A stretch of 58,482 nucleotides of DNA from Candidatus Hermodarchaeota archaeon (GTDB taxonomy: Archaea > Asgardarchaeota > Hermodarchaeia > Hermodarchaeales > Hermodarchaeaceae): assembly GCA_016840065.1 (NCBI GenBank), contig JAEOTB010000018.1, positions 1-58,482 on the forward strand, in the 5' to 3' direction. The translations under genes and the position numbers were made by a program. The notes under the pieces are model-generated. The model was not told where the DNA came from and made no database searches. It was given only the letters and a program-made list of their open reading frames with translations. Below are positions 42,454 to 49,824 of the stretch, in pieces (positions within the stretch are counted from its first letter, which is position 1; each line of letters begins with the position of its first letter).

Positions 42454-42968
42454 GACTCGTAGCTCTTATCGGAATCGGTGGTGTTGCAGGATTCTACTTC
42501 ATAACCTACAACTCGCTGGTAACTTCGAGATGGGATGTTGATTTTAAATATCAAAACATAATCACGCAGTATCAGCGCAAGTATGATCTCATTCCGCAAC
42601 TAACCGACTTGGTAATAAGCTACACTGATCAAATGACGGAATGGATAACTAACCTTACCGCGATGCAAACTGAATGGCTGGAAATATTAGTGAGTGGCGG
42701 TGTTGGAGACCAAGCAAACGCTTCAGACGAACTAGACAATTACTTCACACTCTTCATCGCAGAAGCTGAAACTTACCCAAACATCAACTTTGATACGCTC
42801 TGGGTCAACTTGATGACAGAGATTACTGGTACCGAAAACCGCATCACTAATGCGAAACTTGATTACAACGCAGCAATCAATGCATTCAATATCAGGGTCT
42901 CAACTATTCCAGGTTCCTTCATCGCTCCATCACTCGGACTATTTCCTGGCATGTTTACACCTTGGTAG
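42420..42968 (+). CDS. LemA-family membrane protein
   Basis: A 182-residue protein with one N-terminal membrane helix (IICVGLVALIGIGGVAGFYF), followed by the LemA helical domain: YNSLVTSRWDVDFKYQNI, QRKYDLIPQLTDLV and the late EITGTENRITNAKLDYNAAINAFN. LemA faces the outside in this topology. Paired with the TPM protein, whose gene it overlaps, and followed by a strong terminator hairpin. Confidence 0.85.
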   Translation: MGSTSTAIICVGLVALIGIGGVAGFYFITYNSLVTSRWDVDFKYQNIITQYQRKYDLIPQLTDLVISYTDQMTEWITNLTAMQTEWLEILVSGGVGDQANASDELDNYFTLFIAEAETYPNINFDTLWVNLMTEITGTENRITNAKLDYNAAINAFNIRVSTIPGSFIAPSLGLFPGMFTPW

Positions 42969-43000
42969 ATGCTCCAGCTCCCTAGAGACACGACCTAGCC

Positions 43001-43024
43001 GTGGCAGGATTCGTTTCCTGCCAC
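43001..43024 (+). terminator. Hairpin after lemA
   Basis: GTGGCAGGA, a 6-nt loop and TCCTGCCAC form a perfect 9-bp stem, followed by a T-rich run (CGTTTCTTTCTT). It lies 33 bp after the LemA stop and is well placed as a terminator. Confidence 0.55.
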
Positions 43025-43141
43025 AACTCGTTTCTTTCTTGGTCTTACTCAATTGACATTAGGTTCAATGGAAGGGGTTTGTCTTTTGCTGGGGAGTTCG
43101 CTACTATTCAGAAGGATCCAGTGAAAGTGAAGAGGTTCCCT

Positions 43142-43513
43142 TTAACGGAATCTCCAGCCAGAGAAGAAGATGATGTAGGCAATTACTTCCTCGAAATACC
43201 TTCTAATTGGTTCGTCAGTGTAGCCAATTGTGGACCGTCTGCTGTCCATTATCCTCTCATCGTCTAGATGGATTTGAGTGGAACCCGTAGAGGACCTAAT
43301 TCGGCTGGAATCGATGCGAGCAATTGTAGATCGTCTGTCGTCTAGTGCTCTGTCACGTTCAATGTAGCCAATGGTACTACGCCTACTATCCATCACTCTT
43401 CCTCTATCCACGTAGCCTAATGTACTTCCAGTGCTACTCTGAATTCTACCGTGAGAGATTCTCGCTACAGTTGATCGACGACTATCCATAACTCTCATGA
43501 GATATCCCAACAA
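43142..43513 (-). CDS. Short repeat protein resembling a beta-flower fold
   Basis: A protein of up to 123 residues made of about eight short repeats of the kind R-x-MDSRRSTIGYI or R-x-RSSTGSTLGYV, 15-17 residues each. The pattern of a short strand, Asp/Ser turn and Gly/Ala-Tyr/Arg-Ile/Val strand resembles the bacterial 'beta-flower' repeat (DSxGRxIGYIxxGRVxD type). Nucleotide sequence of repeats differs at silent sites, which supports real coding. The start may be TTG 43513, ATG 43498 or ATG 43489. The C-terminus ends in a hydrophobic, aromatic tail. Function unknown. Confidence 0.6.
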   Translation of the reverse strand: MLGYLMRVMDSRRSTVARISHGRIQSSTGSTLGYVDRGRVMDSRRSTIGYIERDRALDDRRSTIARIDSSRIRSSTGSTQIHLDDERIMDSRRSTIGYTDEPIRRYFEEVIAYIIFFSGWRFR

Positions 43514-43623
43514 CCTGCCGATGCTGATAATCTTATTTATTTTCTCCGTTTTCTAGAAGCCGCAAAGATTCTTAAGAATGAAAACTCAACTGAACTAGCT
43601 ATCGGATTCTGTGAGGATAATCC

Positions 43624-44247
43624 ATGGCTGTCAAAGTGTTAGGTATCTGCGGCTCACCAAAGCAGACCAAATCGAGTTCTGAATTCCTGCTAACCAAAGC
43701 ATTGGAAGCAGCGGATAAGGTAGAAGGTGTGGAAACCGAGTTGCTTCGCCTTGCAGACCATACAATTCTCACATGCACTGGATGCGACAACTGTGTTCGC
43801 CAGAAGCCCTGTCCCGAAGATGCAAAGGACGATATTCCAAAGATTCTAGCGAAAATGCAAGCTGCTGACGCACTAATATTCTCCAGCCCCTCCTACTGGT
43901 GCACGGTCCCAGGCTTGCTTAAGAATCTGATGGATCGGTCTAGGACACTGAAAATGAAAGACCATGGTCTTCGCGACAAGGTAGTGGGAGTAATCACTGC
44001 GGCAGGTCTTCGTCATGGTGGCCAAGAAACCACTGCAAATACCATCATCAGTTATGCACTAGCTCAGGGTATGATTGTAGCTGGTGGTGTGGGCAACCCG
44101 GTCAAAGAATCTTGGGCGGGAATGACTGGACTCCAGAGTGAAGGATTCACTTGGCGCGGCACACCGAAAGACGAGATTGCCATCAGAAACAGCCAGCTAG
44201 TAGGAGAGCGCATCACTCGTCTAGCCGTTCAACTCAAACAGGAATAG
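43624..44247 (+). CDS. Iron-sulfur flavoprotein (NADPH-dependent FMN reductase family)
   Basis: A 207-residue flavodoxin-like protein. It has the FMN phosphate loop GICGSPKQTKSSSEFL, the cysteine motif CTGCDNCVRQKPCP and FSSPSYWCTVPGLLKNLMDR around the flavin. The cysteine set fits a 4Fe-4S cluster as in archaeal iron-sulfur flavoproteins, which pass single electrons from ferredoxin. The ATG at 43624 follows GTGAGGATAA. Confidence 0.85.
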   Translation: MAVKVLGICGSPKQTKSSSEFLLTKALEAADKVEGVETELLRLADHTILTCTGCDNCVRQKPCPEDAKDDIPKILAKMQAADALIFSSPSYWCTVPGLLKNLMDRSRTLKMKDHGLRDKVVGVITAAGLRHGGQETTANTIISYALAQGMIVAGGVGNPVKESWAGMTGLQSEGFTWRGTPKDEIAIRNSQLVGERITRLAVQLKQE

Positions 44248-44280
44248 AACCTTCTCGTCAATTGGCGAGGCTTCCACAAC

Positions 44281-44910
44281 CTACTCGTTACCTACTTTGT
44301 ATCCAGCCTCTTCCCAAGCCCTCCTCATCACTGGGTTTAACCTGAGAAAAGTATCCACTACTTCTTTAGGAACGCGGTTAAGGGGACATGAAAAATTCAC
44401 ACAACGAATACAACTCTTCAATCGTAGACCAGCAAAGAAGACTAAGATACCCAAAGAGGATAACAAAAAGAAGGAATATTGACCTCCAACGGCCATAAAG
44501 GGAAGAGGATACGTTACGAAGATGATAATGCCAAGCATGAACTGGAGCTTTTCCCATCGACTCATCGGACCCGGATTGAACTTCCATATCTTTAGGAGCC
44601 CGTAGTTAGCGTGGCAACGAAGGCTTCGACCTTCTTCAGCATAGTAGGGGCAATGACTACAAAGAATACGATTCTCCCAAATCTGCAAGAAGAACACAAT
44701 ATACAGGGCCCAGCCTATCAAGAACCAGCCAAACCCTGCTAGGATAACTCCCATGAATGCGGGGGTGGCGCAGAAAAGGAATAATACAGCGAATCGGATT
44801 AGGGATCGTCGTTGGAACTGGCACTCGACGCTGTCCTTGATGGAGCAATCACTACATCCTGCAGGGCTGCGTCGTAGACAAATGTCCTGATCTGCTTCAT
44901 GTTCGGGCAT
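44281..44910 (-). CDS. Cysteine-rich membrane protein, uncharacterised
   Basis: A 209-residue protein with a cysteine-containing N-terminus (CLRRSPAGCSDCS, VECQF), then two membrane helices, a loop with ILCSHCPYYAEEGRSLRCHA, two further helices and a final CIRCVNFSCPLNRVP. The spaced cysteines could hold zinc or iron-sulfur clusters next to the membrane. I do not recognise a named family. It is 11 bp after the CAAX protease gene in the same direction, so both are probably co-transcribed. Confidence 0.65.
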   Translation of the reverse strand: MPEHEADQDICLRRSPAGCSDCSIKDSVECQFQRRSLIRFAVLFLFCATPAFMGVILAGFGWFLIGWALYIVFFLQIWENRILCSHCPYYAEEGRSLRCHANYGLLKIWKFNPGPMSRWEKLQFMLGIIIFVTYPLPFMAVGGQYSFFLLSSLGILVFFAGLRLKSCIRCVNFSCPLNRVPKEVVDTFLRLNPVMRRAWEEAGYKVGNE

Positions 44911-44921
44911 CTTGTTTCACC

Positions 44922-45770
44922 TCAACTCTCTTTAGGTGAATCTTCGGTCACTCCTGTCAACCATCGACTGGGAAGCCGCCACATTATCAGGAGGAGTAGG
45001 AGAAAGGCAATAGTTCCTACAAGACCTGCTTCAGGTCCTGTTGTTCCACCAGTAATTATATCCCATCCAAAATTCTGGACATTGTAAAGTCCCTGACTAA
45101 TAGCGCCAAAACCAACTATATGATACTGGATGAAGTTCCATCCAAAGTGAATACCAATGGGGAGCCAGAGGGTTTTAGTCTTAACAAAGGACCAGCCTAA
45201 TAACACTCCACCAAGACAAAGGTTCAGCACCATAATCGCAGAAAGTTGTACTGAGAGGGATTGTGTCACAATACTGGGCAAATGTTGAAAGGCAAACATA
45301 ATCGCTGAACATATTACAGCAAGGAATATCGATAAGCTAGTGTTTAGGTTCTGTTGGATATAACCTCGCCCTACAAGTTCCTCAACAAACGCTACAAGGC
45401 ACTGCCAAACCACATAGACAGCCAGCATTCCTCCCACCAGCATTCCCTGCTCTACCGAATAAATCGCTGCTAGACCCACCCACCCTAAAGCAATCTCCAA
45501 AGCTACAATTATTGCAATCATCCCGCTGCCAAGAACAAGTCCTGTCAAGAGTCCAAGCCACCATCTTTTTGAGAGGCGAAGACCGAGATTTTCTGGTAGT
45601 TGCCTATCGACAAAAAGCCATAACAGAAGGCACAACAATAATGTTAGAAAGTAGTAGAGGGTTCCAATCAATTCATTGAAAATTGAAGCAACGAGTAGTA
45701 TTAGGGAAATCATGAACATAAGAACTGCTGTCAGCCAGCGTGGAAGCATAGGCTCGCCAAAGCTTGTCAT
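44922..45770 (-). CDS. CPBP-family intramembrane protease (CAAX-type)
   Basis: A 282-residue membrane protein with about eight helices. The CPBP motifs are present: AFVEELVGRGYIQQ (the catalytic EE...R), SAIMFAFQHLP (FxxxH) and PIGIHFGWNFIQYH (HxxxN). Such proteases cleave membrane proteins or prenylated substrates; the target here is unknown. It lies divergent from the oxidoreductase genes. Confidence 0.86.
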   Translation of the reverse strand: MTSFGEPMLPRWLTAVLMFMISLILLVASIFNELIGTLYYFLTLLLCLLLWLFVDRQLPENLGLRLSKRWWLGLLTGLVLGSGMIAIIVALEIALGWVGLAAIYSVEQGMLVGGMLAVYVVWQCLVAFVEELVGRGYIQQNLNTSLSIFLAVICSAIMFAFQHLPSIVTQSLSVQLSAIMVLNLCLGGVLLGWSFVKTKTLWLPIGIHFGWNFIQYHIVGFGAISQGLYNVQNFGWDIITGGTTGPEAGLVGTIAFLLLLLIMWRLPSRWLTGVTEDSPKES

Positions 45771-45783
45771 GTTCGGCTCATTG

Positions 45784-45850
45784 TATCGTCTAACCCCAAA
45801 AGATTTTAGGAGACGATAATGTCTCCGCGTTTCAGCCCCTCAGTATCGTC
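45784..45850. promoter_or_regulatory. Repeated TATCGTC elements before the oxidoreductase operon
   Basis: TATCGTC occurs at 45784-45790 and 45844-45850, and inverted as GACGATA at 45812-45818. The middle copy is part of GGAGAC-GATAAT-GTCTCC (45809-45826), a perfect inverted repeat. All lie in the 102-bp divergent region between the protease and the ferredoxin subunit, suggesting operators for one or both. Confidence 0.4.
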
Positions 45851-45872
45851 CGGTTAATGGGGAAACAACTAG

Positions 45873-46118
45873 ATGCGTAAAGTAATAATCACCGCTGATA
45901 GGTCCCTATGTAAAGGCTGCGGAATCTGTATTCTTCTCTGCCCTGCTAAGATTCTTGAAGCCGGAAAACTAACTATCTGGGGTGGGCGCAGCCCGCGTCT
46001 CTGTCAAGGAGGCGAGACCAAATGTATGCTAGTTCGAGGGGAGAAAGGCGTGGCGTGCCGTCGTTGTGAAAAACGGTGTCCAGACGCTGCAATCAATGTT
46101 GAGGTGGTGGAAGGTTGA
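45873..46118 (+). CDS. 2-oxoacid:ferredoxin oxidoreductase, delta (ferredoxin) subunit
   Basis: An 81-residue ferredoxin-like subunit. Cluster site I is complete (CKGCGICILLCP). Site II reads CRRCEKRCP and lacks the usual first Cys, with extra cysteines in RLCQGGETKC that might replace it. It passes electrons from the TPP site to ferredoxin. The ATG follows GGGGA. The alpha-subunit TTG overlaps its stop, starting a four-gene operon. Confidence 0.86.
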   Translation: MRKVIITADRSLCKGCGICILLCPAKILEAGKLTIWGGRSPRLCQGGETKCMLVRGEKGVACRRCEKRCPDAAINVEVVEG

Positions 46119-47275
46119 AACCAGGGTTGTACTTCATCGATGGCGGTAGAGCATGTGCTGAGGGGGCGCTCTACGCGGGGTGCCGCTTCTTCGCTGGATA
46201 CCCAATCACACCAGCGACCAGCATCGTAGAGAGGATGGCAAAACGTCTACCTCAAGTACGTGGCCACTACGTGCAGATGGAGGATGAAATCGCCTCTATG
46301 GCGGCAATCATTGGCGCCTCCTGGGCTGGTGGAAAAGCTATGACCGCTACATCTGGACCCGGTTTCAGTTTGATGCAAGAAAACCTCGGTTACGCCTACC
46401 TTACCGAAACTCCACTCGTCCTAGTGGACACTCAACGCTCAGGACCTAGTACCGGTCAAGCCACGATGCCAAGTCAACAAGATGTGATGCAAGCACGCTA
46501 TGGTACCCACGGCGATATTGCTCCGATCGCTTTTGTACCTTGGTCAGTTCAAGAGATGTTTGACTTCACGGTCAATGCCTTTAACTATTCTGAACAGTTC
46601 CGCACACCAGTCCTCCTTATGGCAGACGGCGCAGTTAGCTATATGCGCGAACCACTCCAGATACCAAAACAAGAAGAACTGCCTTTAGTTAATCGGCGTC
46701 GCCTGACCTCAAAGCATCCTAGGTCAGACGAGATTTTTCTCCGTTACGAGATGCCCCAGTTCGGTGACAATCAGGATATTCTGGTCACTGGATCCGCTCA
46801 CCGTCCCACAGGAGTGAGAGATTATTCTCCCAGATATCACCGTGCCACTATTCACTGGCTCTTTAAAAAGCAAAAGGAAGCTGGCAAGGCACTCCAACAA
46901 GAAGGGTTAGATCTTGAAGCACGCAACCTTAATGGTGCAGACACAGTGATTGTCAGCTTCGGTGCAGCGGCACGACCTTCTTATCAAGCCGTGCTTGCAG
47001 CACAGAAAGAAGGTGAAGCCATCGGCTTCGTCCGCCTCAAGACGCTTTGGCCCTTCCCAGAAGAACAACTAACTCACCTTTTCAAAGATGTGAAGCGAAT
47101 TTTCGTAGTCGAAATGAACATGGGTATGGTGATACGGGAAATCCAACGAGTAGGGTGCCAAGCTCAGGTGATAGGTATACCCAAGGTTGGCGGTGAAATC
47201 CACCGCTCTAGCGAAATACTCCAACAAATCAGAGGAGAGCTACCAATTGAGCCAACAGACAAAACCTCTAGGTAA
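46115..47275 (+). CDS. korA: 2-oxoacid:ferredoxin oxidoreductase, alpha subunit (KorA-like)
   Basis: A 386-residue subunit with FFAGYPITPATSIVERMAK, EDEIASMAAIIGASWAG and TATSGPGFSLMQENLGYA, the family core, and LVDTQRSGPSTGQAT, which lines the active site. The four-subunit layout and beta-subunit motifs point to the 2-oxoglutarate enzyme (Kor), which forms succinyl-CoA with reduced ferredoxin, or the reverse. The TTG start at 46115 overlaps the ferredoxin stop and follows GGTGGTGG. Branched-chain 2-oxoacids are an alternative substrate. Confidence 0.9.
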   Translation: MKPGLYFIDGGRACAEGALYAGCRFFAGYPITPATSIVERMAKRLPQVRGHYVQMEDEIASMAAIIGASWAGGKAMTATSGPGFSLMQENLGYAYLTETPLVLVDTQRSGPSTGQATMPSQQDVMQARYGTHGDIAPIAFVPWSVQEMFDFTVNAFNYSEQFRTPVLLMADGAVSYMREPLQIPKQEELPLVNRRRLTSKHPRSDEIFLRYEMPQFGDNQDILVTGSAHRPTGVRDYSPRYHRATIHWLFKKQKEAGKALQQEGLDLEARNLNGADTVIVSFGAAARPSYQAVLAAQKEGEAIGFVRLKTLWPFPEEQLTHLFKDVKRIFVVEMNMGMVIREIQRVGCQAQVIGIPKVGGEIHRSSEILQQIRGELPIEPTDKTSR

Positions 47276-48134
47276 GCAACAACAATACTATCGTAAGAAG
47301 TACCTGCGTAATCTTCCGACAGCCTTCTGCACGGGCTGCGGTAACGGTACGATTCTAGGCTGCTTCGTCCGAGCAGTGGATGCTTTGGTTACAGGGAAGC
47401 GGCTACGCCAACGTGACCTACTCTGCGTCTCTGGAATAGGCTGTTCAGCATGGATTCCTAGCCCCTACTTCAAGGGAGACACTCTTCACACAACACATGG
47501 CAGGGCTATTGCATTTGCCACCGGCGCAAAAATTATGAATCCCAAACTCGACGTTGTTGTCTTCACGGGTGACGGGGACGGAGCTGCAATCGGTGGTAAT
47601 CACCTCATTCACGCCGCGCGCCGCAACATTCCTTTGAAAGTGATTCTAGTAAACAACATGATTTATGGTATGACTGGTGGTCAATCTGCTCCGACAACCC
47701 CAATGGGTGTTCGCTCCTCCACATATCAGAGACATCCTGAACATGCATTCGATCTTTGCCGCCTGGTTCTTGGTGCTGGAGCTAGTTATGTGGCGAGATG
47801 GACCACCTACCATATAGACGATGTTATTGCATCAATACAGGAGGCGCTTCTACACCCAGGGTTTGCGTTCATTGAGATTGTGTCGCAGTGCCCCACCTAC
47901 GCAGCCCAATTTTTTACAGAGTACAAAACCTCATTATCTCCTGAAGAGCGAGAGCGGTTTCAGCGTAATCCCGGCGCATGGATGCTAAAAGCCCTTAAGG
48001 GAAAAAGAACAGGTAAAGTTCTTGGTCACCCCCGCTATGAACTCGCCCTGAAGGGTCGCACCATTGAACTTGGCGTTTTCATTAAAGAAGAACGTACTAC
48101 CCTAACGGAGGCTCTTCAATCCCTTTGGAAATAA
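47247..48134 (+). CDS. korB: 2-oxoacid:ferredoxin oxidoreductase, beta (TPP) subunit (KorB-like)
   Basis: The 295-residue TPP-binding subunit. It has LPTAFCTGCGNGTILG, GIGCSAWIP, HTTHGRAIAFATG and the TPP motif VVFTGDGDGAAIGGNHLIHA with NNMIYGMTGGQ. The TTG at 47247, 8 bp after AGAGGAGAG, is chosen; it overlaps the end of the alpha gene by 29 bp. The cysteines help hold a cluster near TPP. Works with the other three subunits here. Confidence 0.92.
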   Translation: MSQQTKPLGKQQQYYRKKYLRNLPTAFCTGCGNGTILGCFVRAVDALVTGKRLRQRDLLCVSGIGCSAWIPSPYFKGDTLHTTHGRAIAFATGAKIMNPKLDVVVFTGDGDGAAIGGNHLIHAARRNIPLKVILVNNMIYGMTGGQSAPTTPMGVRSSTYQRHPEHAFDLCRLVLGAGASYVARWTTYHIDDVIASIQEALLHPGFAFIEIVSQCPTYAAQFFTEYKTSLSPEERERFQRNPGAWMLKALKGKRTGKVLGHPRYELALKGRTIELGVFIKEERTTLTEALQSLWK

Positions 48135-48155
48135 AACGGCGAAGGTGAATGATTG

Positions 48156-48725
48156 ATGCACATAACTATACGATTAGCTGGCTACGGTGGATATGGTGTG
48201 GTAACAGCTAGCCGAATTCTCGGACTCGCATTCACTCAGCAAGATTATCACACACTGCAAACCGAATCCCATGGGGCAGCAGCTCGTGGGGGTTCCTGCA
48301 TCGCAGACCTCACAGTTTCCTCTAATCCTATTTTTGAACTTGGCTTCGACCGACCCGATATACTTGCCACGCTCACAGCCTCTGCCTTCTTGAAATGTTG
48401 TTCTATTAGCGCTGATCTGAGCAGTAACCTCTTAATAATCGAGTCCGACCTCCTCAGCAGTCCATCAATACAATCGACATTAAAAACCCTCAAACAAGAG
48501 GGCTCCACCCAGATTTTTCAAACAGAGCTGAGCAAAATTACAGAGGAGCTAGGACACGTAAGGTATCTAGGAGTTGCTTCACTTGGAGCTATTACCGAAG
48601 TTGATGATAGGATTAATATCGAGATGCTGGAAAAAACTGTTCGAAGCGATGTGAAGCTAAAACGGTTTGCCAAAGAAAACCTACACGCACTTCACCGCGG
48701 CGCTGAACTTGTGAACCCATACTAG
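48156..48725 (+). CDS. korC: 2-oxoacid:ferredoxin oxidoreductase, gamma subunit (KorC-like)
   Basis: A 189-residue gamma subunit with IRLAGYGGYGVVTASRILGLA, TESHGAAARGGSCIADL and a late YLGVASLGAITEV. The N-terminal glycine loop is typical of gamma subunits that bind CoA. ATG 48156 follows GAAGGTGA by 9 bp. It ends the four-gene operon. Confidence 0.9.
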   Translation: MHITIRLAGYGGYGVVTASRILGLAFTQQDYHTLQTESHGAAARGGSCIADLTVSSNPIFELGFDRPDILATLTASAFLKCCSISADLSSNLLIIESDLLSSPSIQSTLKTLKQEGSTQIFQTELSKITEELGHVRYLGVASLGAITEVDDRINIEMLEKTVRSDVKLKRFAKENLHALHRGAELVNPY

Positions 48726-48736
48726 AGAAATATTGT

Positions 48737-49705
48737 GTGACGCACCAAGGTTGGCAGTTCAACATGCCTCAAATAAGGAACTATTTTGCCCTCATTGTTG
48801 CCGCTGTCTGTTTTGGTACCATCCCGATTTTTTCAAGTTACCTAACCGGCCTCTACGGCGTTCCTTCTCTCCAACAAGCTTTTTTCCGTGTGTTTTTCAC
48901 TGTAATTTTTCTCTTCATCGGTATAGGAATCTTTCATTCTTTTCGTGGCTTGAAGCTTGAACGAAAACACCTTCCCTCTTTTCTTCTCTACGGGCTAATC
49001 GGTATAGCCACCTCGATTATCGCATACATAACGGCGATTGCGATTGGTACTCCTGTTGTAGTCGCAGTCTCTTTGACATACCTTTATCCTGCAATAACGC
49101 TTCTTCTCGCCAGGTGGGTCTTGAAAGAGCCCTTAAACCGCGTCCGCCTCATAGCCGTACCATTATCCGTTGGTGGCGCAATCATCGTCTCACTCCCATT
49201 AGAGATTACAGCTAGCCCAGTGCCAGTTGTTGGCATTATTCTAGCAGTAGCTAACGGAATCTTTGCTGCGTTCTATGTTATCTTCGGTCGGAAATGGGGT
49301 GGTCACGAAGGTTACAATCCTTCAATGACAACATTTTGGGGATACCTCTTTGCACTGCTGTGGATGATTCCCTTGATTTTCTCCATCAACCTCGTGGTTA
49401 CAGATCCTCTAGTCAGTGGTTTCCATTTCCTATTGCCACTCCCTGCGTGGTTACTCTTGATAGGCTTCGCCTTTGTAAGCACCACAATCCCTTATACGCT
49501 CGTCAATATTGGCTTGGAGGGCATCGACGCTTCCGCTGCGTCAATTATCCTCCTCCTTGATCCCATTAGTGCTGTCGTAATGGCTTACTTCTTTTTGGGA
49601 CAGGCAGTCGCTTTCTGGCAGTTCATTGGCGCAGTTCTCATACTCCTCGCAACTACTCTTATCGCTATCGAGCCTAGACTTGTTGCACGCTCCAAAAACC
49701 TTTAA
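48737..49705 (+). CDS. EamA/DMT-family transporter
   Basis: An integral membrane protein with ten predicted helices in two EamA repeats. The blocks AVSLTYLYPAITLLLARWVLKEPL (split here by length as AVSLTYLYPAITLLLARW and VLKEPLN) and SIILLLDPISAVVMAYFFLG sit at matching positions in each half. The family exports amino acids, nucleotides or other metabolites. The GTG at 48737 and the ATG at 48764 are both possible starts; neither has a clear ribosome-binding site. Confidence 0.85.
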   Translation: MTHQGWQFNMPQIRNYFALIVAAVCFGTIPIFSSYLTGLYGVPSLQQAFFRVFFTVIFLFIGIGIFHSFRGLKLERKHLPSFLLYGLIGIATSIIAYITAIAIGTPVVVAVSLTYLYPAITLLLARWVLKEPLNRVRLIAVPLSVGGAIIVSLPLEITASPVPVVGIILAVANGIFAAFYVIFGRKWGGHEGYNPSMTTFWGYLFALLWMIPLIFSINLVVTDPLVSGFHFLLPLPAWLLLIGFAFVSTTIPYTLVNIGLEGIDASAASIILLLDPISAVVMAYFFLGQAVAFWQFIGAVLILLATTLIAIEPRLVARSKNL

Positions 49706-49740
49706 TAGCCTAAACACCCGATATACATTGTGTGACAAGG

Positions 49741-49798
49741 TATGGTGGTAAACGATGCATAAACAATGCCGGTTTCCACAAATCTTATTACCACCATA
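49741..49798. promoter_or_regulatory. 11-bp inverted repeat with a 36-bp spacer before a giant gene
   Basis: TATGGTGGTAA (49741-49751) and TTACCACCATA (49788-49798) are perfect inverted copies. They lie in the 119-bp gap before the second giant GNAT gene, the right copy 27 bp from its ATG, and may be paired operator half sites or an RNA stem. Confidence 0.45.
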
Positions 49799-49824
49799 GA
49801 AAGCCGCGATGAAGGCGAGAAACA

